DNA of 64,000 bases from an uncultured Acidobacteriota bacterium. Its GTDB lineage: Bacteria; Acidobacteriota; UBA6911; RPQK01; JAJDTT01. The position numbers and the translations under genes were made by a program. The notes beneath the pieces are model-generated. The model did no database searches. It was given only the letters and a program-made list of their open reading frames with translations, and was not told the DNA's origin. Shown here one piece after another: positions 1 through 8,823 of the stretch. Every line of letters starts with the position of its first letter. Position 1 is the first letter of the stretch. The DNA is taken from positions 1 to 64,000 of the forward strand of contig CATOST010000021.1 of the NCBI GenBank assembly GCA_951812665.1. The letters run 5' to 3'.

Positions 1-1331
1 CAGCCGGAAGCAGAACCTTCAGGTCCTGCATGAGGCGGTGACGGAGCTGGCGTGCCGTCGGATCGAGATGATGGAGGGTCGGCGGCGAAAAAAGGGGAAG
101 CCACGAAAGCAGAGACGGAAAAATAGGATGTTCCTGGACGTGGACGGTCTCCCGGTCGAGGTCCATGGACGGCAGCCGGGAAGCCAATGGAGCGGGTACT
201 ATCGCCAGAGAATGTACTTGGGGTTGGTGGCGAGTTGCGGAGAGACGGGGGACCTGATCGACGGGGAGCTTTTTCCGGGTGCCAGCTACCTGGGCAACAA
301 GGCTTTGAAGTTGACATTGCGGGCCGTGGACCGCTGCCGAGGGCGTCTGTGCGGCTCGATGATCGTGCGGATGGATGCGGGGTTCCCGGAACCCGGGCTG
401 CTGCAGGGCCTGGAGTCGCGAAGCGTGCCCTACATCGCTCGCATCCGCAAGAATGAGGTCCTGGACCGGATGGCGCGACCGTACTTGACCCAACCGGCGG
501 AGCGAGTGGCGAACGAGCCGCCGAGAGTGTGGTTCCATGAGCTGACCTACCAGGCGGAGAGTTGGGACCGGGCACGCCGGGTGGTGCTGGTGGTGGTGGA
601 GCAACCGGGGGAGTTGTATCCGGATCATTTCTGGTTGCTGACGAGCCTGAGTCCGAAGCGTTGTGACGCCCAAGAGTTGCTGAGGACGTATCGCCGGCGG
701 GGGAAGGCGGAAGGCCACATGGGGGAGTTGATGGACGTGCTCGATCCGGCCTTGTCGTCGGTGAGTCGTCCCAAGACGCACTATCGGGGGAAGAAACTGA
801 CGCCGGAACCGAAGCCGGAAGCGCTGACGGAGACCGGGGTTCGGCCCCACAACGAAGCCCGGTTCCTGCTGAATCTGCTGGCGTACGGGATCCTGCACCT
901 GGGGCGGGTACTGATGGAGCGAGCGACGCGACGGGGGTGGAGTCTGCGTCGTTTTCATGAACGGGTGTTGCGAGTGGCGAGTCGGGTGCTGCGCCAAGGA
1001 AGGAGACTGATTTTCGTGGTGAGTCGAAGGGAGACGGACTGGAAGCGGTTGTGGCGGAGACTGGAGCGAGTGTCCTGGGCGCCGGGATAGGGGACGGACG
1101 GAAGAATCGGGCCCGTGGGAGGGACCGAAACGGTGGGTTTTTCTCACCGCAAAGTCGACCTGTCGGCGGGTGACGGTCCCCCGGACCGCCGGACGGTTTA
1201 TGATGGGTTCAATCGTCCTGTTTTTGAGCCGATTCCGTCGAATCGACAGAGGTTCAAGAGAAACCGGGCACCGACCGCACGAAAACGCCGGGTTGAAAGC
1301 CTTTATCAACATGTCCCATGAATAATCCGGG
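1..1331 (+). mobile_element. IS1380-family insertion sequence, copy A (left part outside window)
   Basis: This is the right-hand part of an insertion sequence whose left end lies before the window. It carries the transposase gene, a non-coding tail of about 240 bp and a 14-bp terminal inverted repeat (atgaataatccggg) at 1318-1331. The same tail and terminus occur inverted at 3885-4151, and the opposite terminus of a second copy is at 7650-7663, which fixes the element ends. The element truncates the 5' end of the ABC-3C gene that starts directly at 1332. Confidence 0.85.
2..1090 (+). CDS. IS1380-family transposase, 5'-partial
   Basis: DDE transposase of IS1380 type, cutting and joining the ends of the element. 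Only the C-terminal 362 or so residues are in the window because the reading frame is already open at base 2. Visible catalytic surroundings are FLDVDGLPVEVHG, RMDAGFPEPG and RRGKAEGHMGEL, which are plausible positions for the D-D-E residues. The product is the same, residue for residue as far as compared, as the copy on the minus strand at 5928-7379. It differs only at the C terminus, where copy A ends RRLERVSWAPG and copy B is cut short by an IS3 insertion. Copy A therefore shows the natural C terminus. Confidence 0.88.
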   Translation, partial: SRKQNLQVLHEAVTELACRRIEMMEGRRRKKGKPRKQRRKNRMFLDVDGLPVEVHGRQPGSQWSGYYRQRMYLGLVASCGETGDLIDGELFPGASYLGNKALKLTLRAVDRCRGRLCGSMIVRMDAGFPEPGLLQGLESRSVPYIARIRKNEVLDRMARPYLTQPAERVANEPPRVWFHELTYQAESWDRARRVVLVVVEQPGELYPDHFWLLTSLSPKRCDAQELLRTYRRRGKAEGHMGELMDVLDPALSSVSRPKTHYRGKKLTPEPKPEALTETGVRPHNEARFLLNLLAYGILHLGRVLMERATRRGWSLRRFHERVLRVASRVLRQGRRLIFVVSRRETDWKRLWRRLERVSWAPG

Positions 1332-2221
1332 CTCTTGCTCCAGTTGGAAGTGCAGCCTGGAATCTTAGAGCCAGTTCGCGAGATGTTTCTGCAGCACGTC
1401 AGGCGCTCGCAGCAACCGCAACGACTTCTACGAACAGAGCCAATGCCAAGGCCTACGAAGTCTTCCTTGACGTCGACCAAGCCGTGCAGCTTAGAATATT
1501 GAAAAAAGTGACGGTGCTTGATGCGGCTCCCAACGTCATAGACTTGGATATCGAGCTCAAGCAGGAAGTATTTTGGGCCGCTGGACGCAAACACCATGCC
1601 GCGTTTCTCCATCGCTTGGAAGGATGGTGGCTGCGCCGCGTTTTAGGTCAGCTTTCGAACGCGCCATTTAACCGGATCGGATCGATCGAATTAGAAGCCC
1701 AAATGTCCGACTTACGTGAGCAGTTCCAGCAACACGCACTGCCGATAGATGATGATCTATTGGAATTCTCGCTTGATGAGGCAACGCGGGTAGCAAACGA
1801 GGATTCCATATTCGTTCGACAGGTCGAGCTTACGAAAGCTGGCAAGCGCAGGATAGCTGCTGCTATTCGAGATTACTACCGCGCGTTTGAACAACGATCT
1901 CGCTGGCTGCGCGATGATCTCGTGGTCGGCATGGACTTACACAAGTACGAAAACCGTCTTGTAGAAGAATGGGAACTGCCATTTGAGGCGATGCGTGATG
2001 ATCTCGGCGATGCCGCGACGGAGACTGCAAAAGAGGTGGCAGCCCGAACTCTTCTCGCATGGGCCGAGCAAACACTAATACCGATTCGTCCTAATGTGAC
2101 AGAACCCTTCGTGAGCCGCGGATCATTGCACATGCTCTCCGATGAGTTACGCGTCGGTTGGCACATAGATTTTCGAGACCATCTAGCTCACCTACTGAGC
2201 ACGAAGACTACGACGTCATGA
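1332..2221 (+). pseudogene. ABC-three component (ABC-3C) system C-terminal-domain protein, 5'-truncated by IS1380
   Basis: The reading frame is open right up to the insertion-sequence end at 1331 (first full codon 1334), and a stop codon lies just inside the element, so the original gene began upstream of the insertion. About 295 residues remain. The part containing VLDAAPNVIDLDIELK, HRLEGWWLRRV, FVRQVEL and the end VGWHIDFRDHL matches, from memory, the C-terminal region of ABC-3C proteins, which are often fused to N-terminal effector domains such as nucleases. The effector domain, if there was one, is lost or lies outside the window. The stop overlaps the next start (ATGA at 2218-2221), so translation was coupled. 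Base composition is visibly AT-richer than the chromosomal genes. Family assignment is good; the effector is unknown. Confidence 0.72.
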
Positions 2222-2696
2222 CCCATTGGCATGAACGCTCACGGGAGGAAAAAACCCTCTTAAATCCAGCATTCTGTTCGCTTTTGCTTTGGAGTGCAGC
2301 ACGAGGATACGCAAGTTTCAATCAAGACAGTTTATCGTTTGAAGAAACCTTTTTGATCTTGCCGATGGTTCTTCACCGCACAATAAGGGAGGAACTTCCA
2401 CGCGATACTCGCACATCTTTGGCGCTCTGATCAATACCCACCCATTCGCTCCACGACAAATTGCTACTAGAGCAAGACTATTGGGTCCATTCACAAAAGA
2501 AGGACTTTTCTTTGGTGGTGTCCACGGTCTGATCAGTATTGACGAAGGCAAGCTCCGCGCGAATGAAGACTGGCGTCTACGTATTAATTATTCGCTTCGA
2601 GATGCGAGTGACGAAGTGCGCTTTTGTGTCCGCCGAGCTGAATTTGTCGGCAAGTGGTTTGCACATACTGGCAGCGATCAACGGTCCTTGCCTTGA
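2218..2696 (+). pseudogene. ABC-3C system middle component, single-base frameshift
   Basis: The small bridging subunit of the three-component ABC system. The first 70 residues (start ATG 2218) contain the hallmark EEKTLLNPAFCSLLLW and FLILPMVLHR. That frame ends at 2430, but the remaining family signature continues in another frame with LLGPFTKEGLFFGG and RRAEFVGKWFAHTGS up to a stop at 2696. Joining the frames near 2416-2420, where a run of T appears one base short, gives a continuous protein of about 159 residues of normal length. The gene overlaps the upstream component by four bases and is followed 13 bp later by the ATPase. Either the gene is dead, or slippage in the T run rescues it, or a base is missing from the assembly. 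Confidence 0.75.
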
Positions 2697-2709
2697 TAGG
2701 TGTCCGGCC

Positions 2710-3884
2710 ATGACCATGCAGATTCTCAACATTGTGTTGTATTCCCACGATGATCGAAAGCGCGTGCTTTCTCTAAGATCGGGTCAAGTCAACATCATTA
2801 CTGGAGCATCCAAAACAGGAAAATCCGCGTTAGTAGACATCGTGGACTATTGTTTTGGTGCGCGCGAGTGCCGCGTTCCTGAGGGGCCAATCCGACGTTC
2901 TGTATCGTGGTTTGGACTCAGGTTCAAATTGAAGAGTGGTGAGGCATTCATCGCCCGTCGCTGTCCTGACCCGACTGCTCTATCAAGCGAAGATTGTTTT
3001 GTGGACATCGGCGATCCAGTTGACATTCCTGAACGTCGTCATCTTAGACAAACGACCAACACGAAGGGGCTCGGGGCGCTACTCACCAACTGGGGAGGAA
3101 TCAGTGATAATCTTCATGAACCCGCAGATGGTCAAACCCGACGGGCGCTGTCAGCTACGATACGCCATGCTTTAGCGCTCTGTTTTCAGCCCCAGGATGC
3201 GATTATCCGGCGCGATCAGCTATTTCATGGAACCGCGAATAACTTTTTTGCACAGGCGCTGAAGGACACGTTGCCCTATCTCTTAGGAGCTGTGGACGAC
3301 GACTACGTGCGCAAACGCGAAGAGCTTAAACGGCTCACAAAACAGCTTCGTCAATGTGAAAGGCGACTTAAAGAGTTTGCGTCTTTACGAGGTAGCGGCG
3401 TTACTAAGGCATCAACTCTTCTAGCTGAAGCGCGTGATATCGGCTTGTCTGCGTCCTTGGCGAGTACTTGGCAGGATGCAGTCGCTGCCCTTCGTGAAGT
3501 GGCAGAAATTCCCGGAACTTCCATCGATATTCCAGTGACGGACGATGCAGAGTACGAGCGCCTTAGCGACGAACGAAATCAACTTCGGCGTAAGCAAAGG
3601 CGACTACGAGGTGAAATCACTGCCGCGCGAGCCTTCGAACAGGACGAATCGGGCTTTTCTACGTGAGGCGTCTGAACAACGTGCACGGCTAACTTCGATC
3701 GGAATCTTCGACCAGTCTGAGCCGAATCATGCATGTCCTTTATGTGCTCAGGACCTAAGTAACTTCACAGACGTCCCTGCGATAAGTCATCTACAAGAAG
3801 TTCTGACCGATATCTCGTCGCGGCTGGACACAGTTGCACGTACATCACCTCAGATAGAGCGAGCTATTGCCGAACTCGAATCAC
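2710..3884 (+). pseudogene. ABC-3C system DUF3732-type ATPase, N-terminal part (frameshifted and IS-interrupted)
   Basis: N-terminal half of a Rad50/SMC-like ATPase of the DUF3732 type, the motor of ABC-3C systems. Start is ATG 2710 (or ATG 2716). The Walker A motif GASKTGKSALVDIVDYCFG lies near residue 35, followed by a long charged helical region and a CxxC motif (HACPLCAQDLS) like the zinc hook of Rad50 proteins. The first frame stops at 3666. The protein clearly continues in the +1-shifted frame from about 3657 (LREASEQRARL), so a T run there appears one base too long. The frame is then broken at 3884 by the IS1380 block. The C-terminal half resumes at 7664. Confidence 0.82.
3880..3884. 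repeat. Target site duplication, left copy (ATCAC)
   Basis: ATCAC at 3880-3884 directly precedes the terminal inverted repeat of IS1380 copy B and recurs at 7664-7668 after its other end. One copy fits between the two halves of the ATPase gene and restores its frame. Confidence 0.85.
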
Positions 3885-4299
3885 CCCGGATTATTCATGG
3901 GACATGTTGATAAAGGCTTTCAACCCGGCGTTTTCGTGCGGTCGGTGCCCGGTTTCTCTTGAACCTCTGTCGATTCGACGGAATCGGCTCAAAAACAGGA
4001 CGATTGAACCCATCATAAACCGTCCGGCGGTCCGGGGGACCGTCACCCGCCGACAGGTCGACTTTGCGGTGAGAAAAACCCACCGTTTCGGTCCCTCCCA
4101 CGGGCCCGATTCTTCCGTCCGTCCCCTATCCCGGCGCCCAGGACACTCGCTTGAGGGTGGCCCGTTTTCGTGGACGGTTTATTAGTACGGTCTACGTTGG
4201 TCCTGTTTGTAATACTCCTTCTGTCGGTGGGGAGCAAGACTTCCTCCTGCGGAATGTCAATGGCCATCGAAATGTCAGGGTTGTGGCCATTGACAGAGC

Positions 4300-4700
4300 G
4301 CTCTTTCTTCCGTGTGGGGGCGACTGATGGACGCGTCAGCAAAAGGGCTCACGTTGTGGGAAATCTCTGATTTTCCACAATGGGATACCGCTTAACGAGG
4401 GGGCCTCGGTCTCTCATTCCAGGGATTTAAGAGTTTTATATGTCTCTTTGCATCCGGGGGTCTCAGGGGGGCAGCGCCCCCCTGCCCCCTTCAAGCGTGT
4501 CGCGCGCGACGCTTGGTGCGACGGTGGCGGTGCTGGCATCGTGGTCGGGCAGCTCGAAGCCGTACCGGTTCTTGAGGTGTCGTCAGTCCTGCTGAGCCTT
4601 CCGGCTCGCAGGACCGGCACTGGAGGCAGGCAAGACGACTCCAGCAGATCTTCACTCCACTGGGCGAGAGCACGAATCGAGGATCTCGTCGCACGGATCG
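4300..4700 (+). repeat. IS110-like leader remnant (second copy of the 62370-62850 leader)
   Basis: Sequence from about 4335 to 4490 closely matches 62380-62535. Both contain gtcagcaaaaggg, gggaaatctctgattttcca and atgtctctttgcatccgg, followed by a strong C/G hairpin. Weaker similarity continues to about 4650, where gaggcaggcaagacgact resembles the recombinase start of the IS110 element (gaggcaggaaagatgact). No recombinase gene follows here. It appears to be the 5' non-coding end of an IS110-family element left inside the IS3-family element. The limits are approximate. Confidence 0.6.
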
Positions 4701-4722
4701 AGTCTCGCCGCCGCCGTGGGTC

Positions 4723-5613
4723 CTACGCCGCCTGCTGCTCGTAGTGGACCGGCGACTCGTAGCCCAGCGCCGAATGCCGGCGCTGGCGGTTGTAGAATCC
4801 TTCGATGAAGTCGAAGACAGCCCGCCTCGCCTCACCCGGGTTCCGGAACCGGTGACGGTCCAGCAACTCGCACTCCAACGTCGCGAAGAAGCTCTCGCAC
4901 ATCGCGTTGTCGTAAGCGTCCCCCACGGAGCCCATCGACGGTCGCACTCCCGCCTCCCGGCATCGTTTCCCAAAGGCAGCCGAGGTGTACTGTGTCCCTT
5001 GGTCCGAGTGGTGGATCACCTGCTTCGGCTGGCGCCGGATCACCGCCATGGCGAGCGCCTTCTCCACCAGTTCGGAGCGCAGATGCGTCTCCATCGCCCA
5101 GCCCACGACCCGGCGGCTCCAAGCGTCCACGACCACGGCCACGTACAACCAGCCCGCCTGGGTGCGCACATACGTCAGATCCGCGACCCAGAGCTGATCC
5201 GGTCCCTCGGCCGTGAAGTTCCGGTTCACCAGGTCCGGTGCCGGACGCGCCTTCCGGTCCCTCCGGGTGAGCCCGGCCTTCCGGCGCCTCCGGCTCGCCC
5301 CCTGGATCCCGGCTTCCTTCATCAATCGACCCACGCGCTTCGGGCTCGTCCGTTCCCCTCGAGCTCTCAGCTCGGCATGCAGACGAGGCCGACCGTAAAC
5401 TCTCCGGTTCTGGTTCCAGATCCGCACGATCTTTTCCCGAAGCGTCTCGTCCCGGCGATCCCGCTTCGAGGGTCGGCGTTTCAACCAGGCGTAGTACCCG
5501 CTGGGGGAGAGACCCAAAACGCGGCACATCACCCGAATCGGAAACCGGGCCCGGTACGCCTTCACGAACTCGAATCCTTGCTGGGGATCGAGTCGCTCTC
5601 CCGGGCGAACCAA
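4723..5613 (-). CDS. IS3-family transposase OrfB (integrase catalytic domain)
   Basis: Integrase-core protein of the IS3 family with an N-terminal HTH_21-like part (FPIRVMCRVLGLSPSGYYAW, then RVYGRPRLHAEL) and an rve catalytic core. The D-D-E residues are visible in WVADLTYV, IHHSDQGTQYTS and NAMCESFFATLE. It overlaps orfA by about 50 bases in the -1 frame and is expected to be made as an OrfAB fusion through ribosomal frameshifting at the A7G run in orfA. It is complete (about 296 residues including the overlap) and ends EQQAA. Nothing in it looks damaged, so this element may be active. Confidence 0.9.
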   Translation of the reverse strand: MVRPGERLDPQQGFEFVKAYRARFPIRVMCRVLGLSPSGYYAWLKRRPSKRDRRDETLREKIVRIWNQNRRVYGRPRLHAELRARGERTSPKRVGRLMKEAGIQGASRRRRKAGLTRRDRKARPAPDLVNRNFTAEGPDQLWVADLTYVRTQAGWLYVAVVVDAWSRRVVGWAMETHLRSELVEKALAMAVIRRQPKQVIHHSDQGTQYTSAAFGKRCREAGVRPSMGSVGDAYDNAMCESFFATLECELLDRHRFRNPGEARRAVFDFIEGFYNRQRRHSALGYESPVHYEQQAA

Positions 5614-5876
5614 GCCGCGGCTTTTTTTAGGATGTCCCGCTCCATCCGCAGCCGCTTGATCTCCCGCCTCGCCTGGCGCAACTCCTGGCGCTCGAACGTC
5701 GTCAGCCCGTCGTTACGGCGCCCCTCGTCCAGATCAGCCTGCTTGACCCACTTGCGGATCGCCGACGCCGAGGGCTCGAACTCCCGCGCCAGCGCCTCCG
5801 GCGATCGACCCGAGCGGACCAGCCCCACGATCTCCCGCCGAAACTCCGGCGGGTACCGCCGCTGCTTTCTTGCCAT
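5562..5876 (-). CDS. IS3-family transposase OrfA (HTH protein)
   Basis: 104-residue DNA-binding subunit with a helix-turn-helix in the first 50 residues (YPPEFRREIVGLVRSG, then SASAIRKWVKQAD) followed by a leucine-zipper-like helix (RQELRQARREIKRLRMERD). It recognises the element ends and is normally fused to OrfB by frameshifting. A good ribosome-binding site (ggagg) precedes the ATG at 5876. The A-rich run near codon 84 (ILKKAAAW) is the likely slip site. The gene lies directly inside the inverted repeat end at 5936, as expected for the promoter-proximal side. Confidence 0.9.
   Translation of the reverse strand: MARKQRRYPPEFRREIVGLVRSGRSPEALAREFEPSASAIRKWVKQADLDEGRRNDGLTTFERQELRQARREIKRLRMERDILKKAAAWFARESDSIPSKDSSS
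5621..5628 (-). other. Probable programmed -1 frameshift site (A7G) between orfA and orfB
   Basis: On the minus strand the sequence is a run of seven A followed by G, read CTA AAA AAA GCC in orfA. This is the classical slippery heptamer context of IS3-family elements, and orfB is open in the -1 frame at this point. Confidence 0.75.
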
Positions 5877-5927
5877 CGTGGATCCCTCCTTTCACTTCCT
5901 TACTTTGGATGTGTCCACGAAAGCGGG

Positions 5928-7379
5928 TCAACTCCACTCCAGTCTCCGCCACAACCGCTTCCAGTCCGTCTCCCTTCGACTCACCACGAAAATCAGTCTC
6001 CTTCCTTGGCGCAGCACCCGACTCGCCACTCGCAACACCCGTTCATGAAAACGACGCAGACTCCACCCCCGTCGCGTCGCTCGCTCCATCAGTACCCGCC
6101 CCAGGTGCAGGATCCCGTACGCCAGCAGATTCAGCAGGAACCGGGCTTCGTTGTGGGGCCGAACCCCGGTCTCCGTCAGCGCTTCCGGCTTCGGTTCCGG
6201 CGTCAGTTTCTTCCCCCGATAGTGCGTCTTGGGACGACTCACCGACGACAAGGCCGGATCGAGCACGTCCATCAACTCCCCCATGTGGCCTTCCGCCTTC
6301 CCCCGCCGGCGATACGTCCTCAGCAACTCTTGGGCGTCACAACGCTTCGGACTCAGGCTCGTCAGCAACCAGAAATGATCCGGATACAACTCCCCCGGTT
6401 GCTCCACCACCACCAGCACCACCCGGCGTGCCCGGTCCCAACTCTCCGCCTGGTAGGTCAGCTCATGGAACCACACTCTCGGCGGCTCGTTCGCCACTCG
6501 CTCCGCCGGTTGGGTCAAGTACGGTCGCGCCATCCGGTCCAGGACCTCATTCTTGCGGATGCGAGCGATGTAGGGCACGCTTCGCGACTCCAGGCCCTGC
6601 AGCAGCCCGGGTTCCGGGAACCCCGCATCCATCCGCACGATCATCGAGCCGCACAGACGCCCTCGGCAGCGGTCCACGGCCCGCAATGTCAACTTCAAAG
6701 CCTTGTTGCCCAGGTAGCTGGCACCCGGAAAAAGCTCCCCGTCGATCAGGTCCCCCGTCTCTCCGCAACTCGCCACCAACCCCAAGTACATTCTCTGGCG
6801 ATAGTACCCGCTCCATTGGCTTCCCGGCTGCCGTCCATGGACCTCGACCGGGAGACCGTCCACGTCCAGGAACATCCTATTTTTCCGTCTCTGCTTTCGT
6901 GGCTTCCCCTTTTTTCGCCGCCGACCCTCCATCATCTCGATCCGACGGCACGCCAGCTCCGTCACCGCCTCATGCAGGACCTGAAGGTTCTGCTTCCGGC
7001 TGAGCGTGTCCAGGAGCCGGGACAAGGTCGGTTGGGACGCCAGCCCGTGGCCCTCCTCCAAGGCCGCCGTGCCCCGACGCGACTCGCTCGCCACCCGCAA
7101 GCTCGGATCCTGACGCAGGCGGTCGGCATCGGACTGGTCGCGCCAGCCCTGCCCCAACAGCAGGAGTCGAGTCCGCAGCAGATCCGACAGCGGATAGCGG
7201 ATCGAACTCGGGTGTCGCGGATCGTGCAACCGCTCGGTCAACCAATCGATGAGGCCGCACCGATCCATCATCTCCCGCTGCACCAGGGCGCCCGTGTCCG
7301 CACTGAGCAACTCGGGGCGGGTCTCGAGGCGGAGGGATCGGTTGAATGAGGGCCGGATCTGCGGTATCGTCTCAGGCAT
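5928..7379 (-). CDS. IS1380-family transposase, copy B, C terminus altered by IS3 insertion
   Basis: Nearly complete transposase, 483 residues from the ATG at 7379, which is preceded by a ggag motif. An in-frame extension to 7451 is possible but lacks a comparable site. It carries the same catalytic surroundings as copy A and the full N-terminal part missing from copy A (MPETIPQIRPSFNRSL, then LIDWLTERLHDPRHP). The IS3-family element has replaced the last residues, so the protein ends RRLEWS instead of RRLERVSWAPG. Only about eight residues are lost and all catalytic residues remain, so the enzyme might still act in trans on copy A. Its own transposition would have to carry the IS3 insert. 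Confidence 0.87.
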   Translation of the reverse strand: MPETIPQIRPSFNRSLRLETRPELLSADTGALVQREMMDRCGLIDWLTERLHDPRHPSSIRYPLSDLLRTRLLLLGQGWRDQSDADRLRQDPSLRVASESRRGTAALEEGHGLASQPTLSRLLDTLSRKQNLQVLHEAVTELACRRIEMMEGRRRKKGKPRKQRRKNRMFLDVDGLPVEVHGRQPGSQWSGYYRQRMYLGLVASCGETGDLIDGELFPGASYLGNKALKLTLRAVDRCRGRLCGSMIVRMDAGFPEPGLLQGLESRSVPYIARIRKNEVLDRMARPYLTQPAERVANEPPRVWFHELTYQAESWDRARRVVLVVVEQPGELYPDHFWLLTSLSPKRCDAQELLRTYRRRGKAEGHMGELMDVLDPALSSVSRPKTHYRGKKLTPEPKPEALTETGVRPHNEARFLLNLLAYGILHLGRVLMERATRRGWSLRRFHERVLRVASRVLRQGRRLIFVVSRRETDWKRLWRRLEWS

Positions 7380-7497
7380 GGCGTGCTCCGTTCTTTGAGT
7401 TTGTTTATTAGCACCATAATCATACCATGAATGACGGGCACGCCGCCTCATTATTCTGACCCCGAAAAGGGGATGAAACCTCGCAATTACTTGGGTT

Positions 7498-7577
7498 TAG
7501 GCCCCCCTTGAAACCACTGATCCGACCGCAGTCGAAAACCAAGATAGCGTTTCACCCAAAGGGGGGTTCGGCCTTTT
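7498..7577. terminator. Possible outward stem-loop/terminator in the IS1380 leader
   Basis: Two GC-rich arms, aggccccccttgaaa and aaaggggggttcggcct, are followed by ttttt. Several IS families carry such structures upstream of the transposase to block read-through from the host gene. The pairing is imperfect and I judge it by eye only. Confidence 0.35.
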
Positions 7578-7663
7578 TCTGTGGGTATCCGGCAACCCTC
7601 TGATCTGACTCGACATGGCGGACACGCTTGCTCATTTTATGTTTGCGTGATGAATAATCCGGG

Positions 7664-8435
7664 ATCACGGCTCCAGACTGTCCAAGCGGACCTCACGAGA
7701 AACCGTGCAGAGATGGAAGCCGTACAAAGCGCAAGTTCACGTGCGCAACAGATTAGAGATGAGGCATCACGCCGTGCGCTCGTCATGGGACGCGTCAGCC
7801 TCTACCTTGAGAGTCTTCCAGACCTGCCGGACAGCAAAGCGCTCGAGCGAGAATCTCAACGCCTGCAAGGGCAATGCGAACGTCTTAAATTCGAGCTAAA
7901 TGAGGAGCGTGTCAAGGAACACATCGATTCGATCATTTCCATTCTTAGTCGGCAAATGAGTGATTGGGCACGTTTACTGGAGCTTGAGCACTCGGCATCT
8001 CCCCTACGATTGGATCTCAAGAAGCTAACAATCGTTGCAGATACCGACGATGGTCCTGTACCGATGGATCGTATGGGAAGCGGCGAAAACTGGGTCGGCT
8101 ATCACCTCATTGGGCATCTCGCTCTCCACAAATGGTTTGTTGACCGTGACCGACCAGTCCCCAGATTCTTGTTCTTGGATCAGCCCTCGCAAGTCTACTT
8201 CCCACCAGAGACGGATATTACTGGCTTTATTTCCACAGTCACCGAGGATGATCGCGAGGCCGTGTCGCGCATCTTTCGGTTCGCGTTCGATGTCGTCAAC
8301 GCCATGACGTTGCGATTCCAAGTTGTGATCACGGAGCATGCTGATATCAATGAGGACTGGTACCAAGGAGCCGTGGTTGAAAGATGGCGTCAGGGATTAA
8401 AGCTCGTCCCGGACGACTGGCCTCGAACCGACTAG
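7664..8435 (+). pseudogene. ABC-3C system DUF3732-type ATPase, C-terminal part
   Basis: C-terminal half of the ATPase interrupted at 3884. The first codons after the element read TCA CGG CTC CAG (S R L Q), which join in frame to GAA CTC GAA (E L E) before it once one ATCAC copy is removed. This half has a coiled-coil stretch, then LYLESLPDL, the ABC signature-like MGSGENWVGYHL and the Walker B region FLFLDQPSQVYFP, and ends near residue 260. Together with the N-terminal half the protein would be about 650 residues, normal for DUF3732 ATPases. As it stands, the active site is split between two non-contiguous fragments, so the product cannot be functional. A frame running from inside the element (ATG 7650) could still express this fragment alone. 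Confidence 0.82.
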
Positions 8436-8823
8436 GCGAGCCGTACGAGGCACTTTGAATCTTGTCTAACTCGAGTGCGCCATGACTATGATCTGCTCCC
8501 GGAGGGAAAAAATGGCGGGTGGTCGATTCGATGAGCGTGCGGGGTCGAATGATCGGGATCAACGCCACTATGCCGAAAGATAACGCGGCGATCGCAGTAT
8601 CGTGAGCCGGGACGCGGGGAAAGACTATGAGGCGTTTGTTTGCCACTTTGCGGGCGTCTCGGCGGTTCCGACGCTGACCGGGACGGAATTGGTGCGATTC
8701 GGTCGGAAACGTAAGATAAAGACGAGCAACAAGGAGTGGACGCATCCCTACGACGCGGATGCAATGATCACAAAGAAGCGAGACCGTGACTGTCCCCTTT
8801 TCCGAACTACGAGCACTTCCTCC
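8436..8823. other. Accessory intergenic region with an unrecognised short reading frame
   Basis: About 390 bp between the ATPase remnant and the convergent methyltransferase gene. A GTG-started frame at 8602-8925 (VSRDAGKDYEAFVCHFAGVS at its start) has no family I recognise. It runs through a copy of the ccgtgactgtccccttt repeat and into the antisense strand of the methyltransferase, which makes it unlikely to be a genuine full-length gene. It may be a degraded fragment. Confidence 0.4.
8785..8802 (+). repeat. Short direct repeat flanking the methyltransferase gene, copy 1
   Basis: The sequence ccgtgactgtccccttt here recurs with small changes (cggtgactgtccccttct) at about 9636-9653, in the same orientation on the other side of the methyltransferase gene. 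Confidence 0.55.

Larger units (their letters stand above)
4152..5936 (-). mobile_element. IS3-family insertion sequence nested in IS1380 copy B
   Basis: The left end starts tgagggtggcccg and runs to ttttcgtggac. The complement of the right end reads tggagttgacccg and ctttcgtggac, an imperfect inverted repeat of about 24 bp typical of this family. The uninterrupted IS1380 sequence is known from copy A (around 1060-1075), and the two flanks fit it with a duplication of only 2-3 bases. orfA and orfB run leftwards. The 570 bp between orfB and the left end is far longer than usual and contains IS110-like leader sequence, so a third element seems to lie inside this one. Confidence 0.82.
3885..7663 (-). 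mobile_element. IS1380-family element copy B, interrupted by an IS3-family element
   Basis: The ends are 14-bp inverted repeats, cccggattattcat at 3885-3898 and its complement at 7650-7663, bracketed by 5-bp direct repeats ATCAC. The tail at 3885-4151 is the inverted counterpart of 1061-1331. The transposase and its 284-bp leader run from 7663 down to 5937. Between them sits an IS3-family element at 4152-5936. Without that insertion the element would be about 2.0 kb. It disrupts the DUF3732 ATPase gene and has the opposite orientation to copy A, so the two copies bracket the ABC-3C genes like the arms of a composite transposon. Confidence 0.88.

Noticed and set aside
1115..1321. 68-residue reading frame present twice (also 3895-4101, inverted)
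   Set aside because: It lies in the non-coding tail of the IS1380 element and is duplicated only because the element is; no family features or ribosome-binding site.
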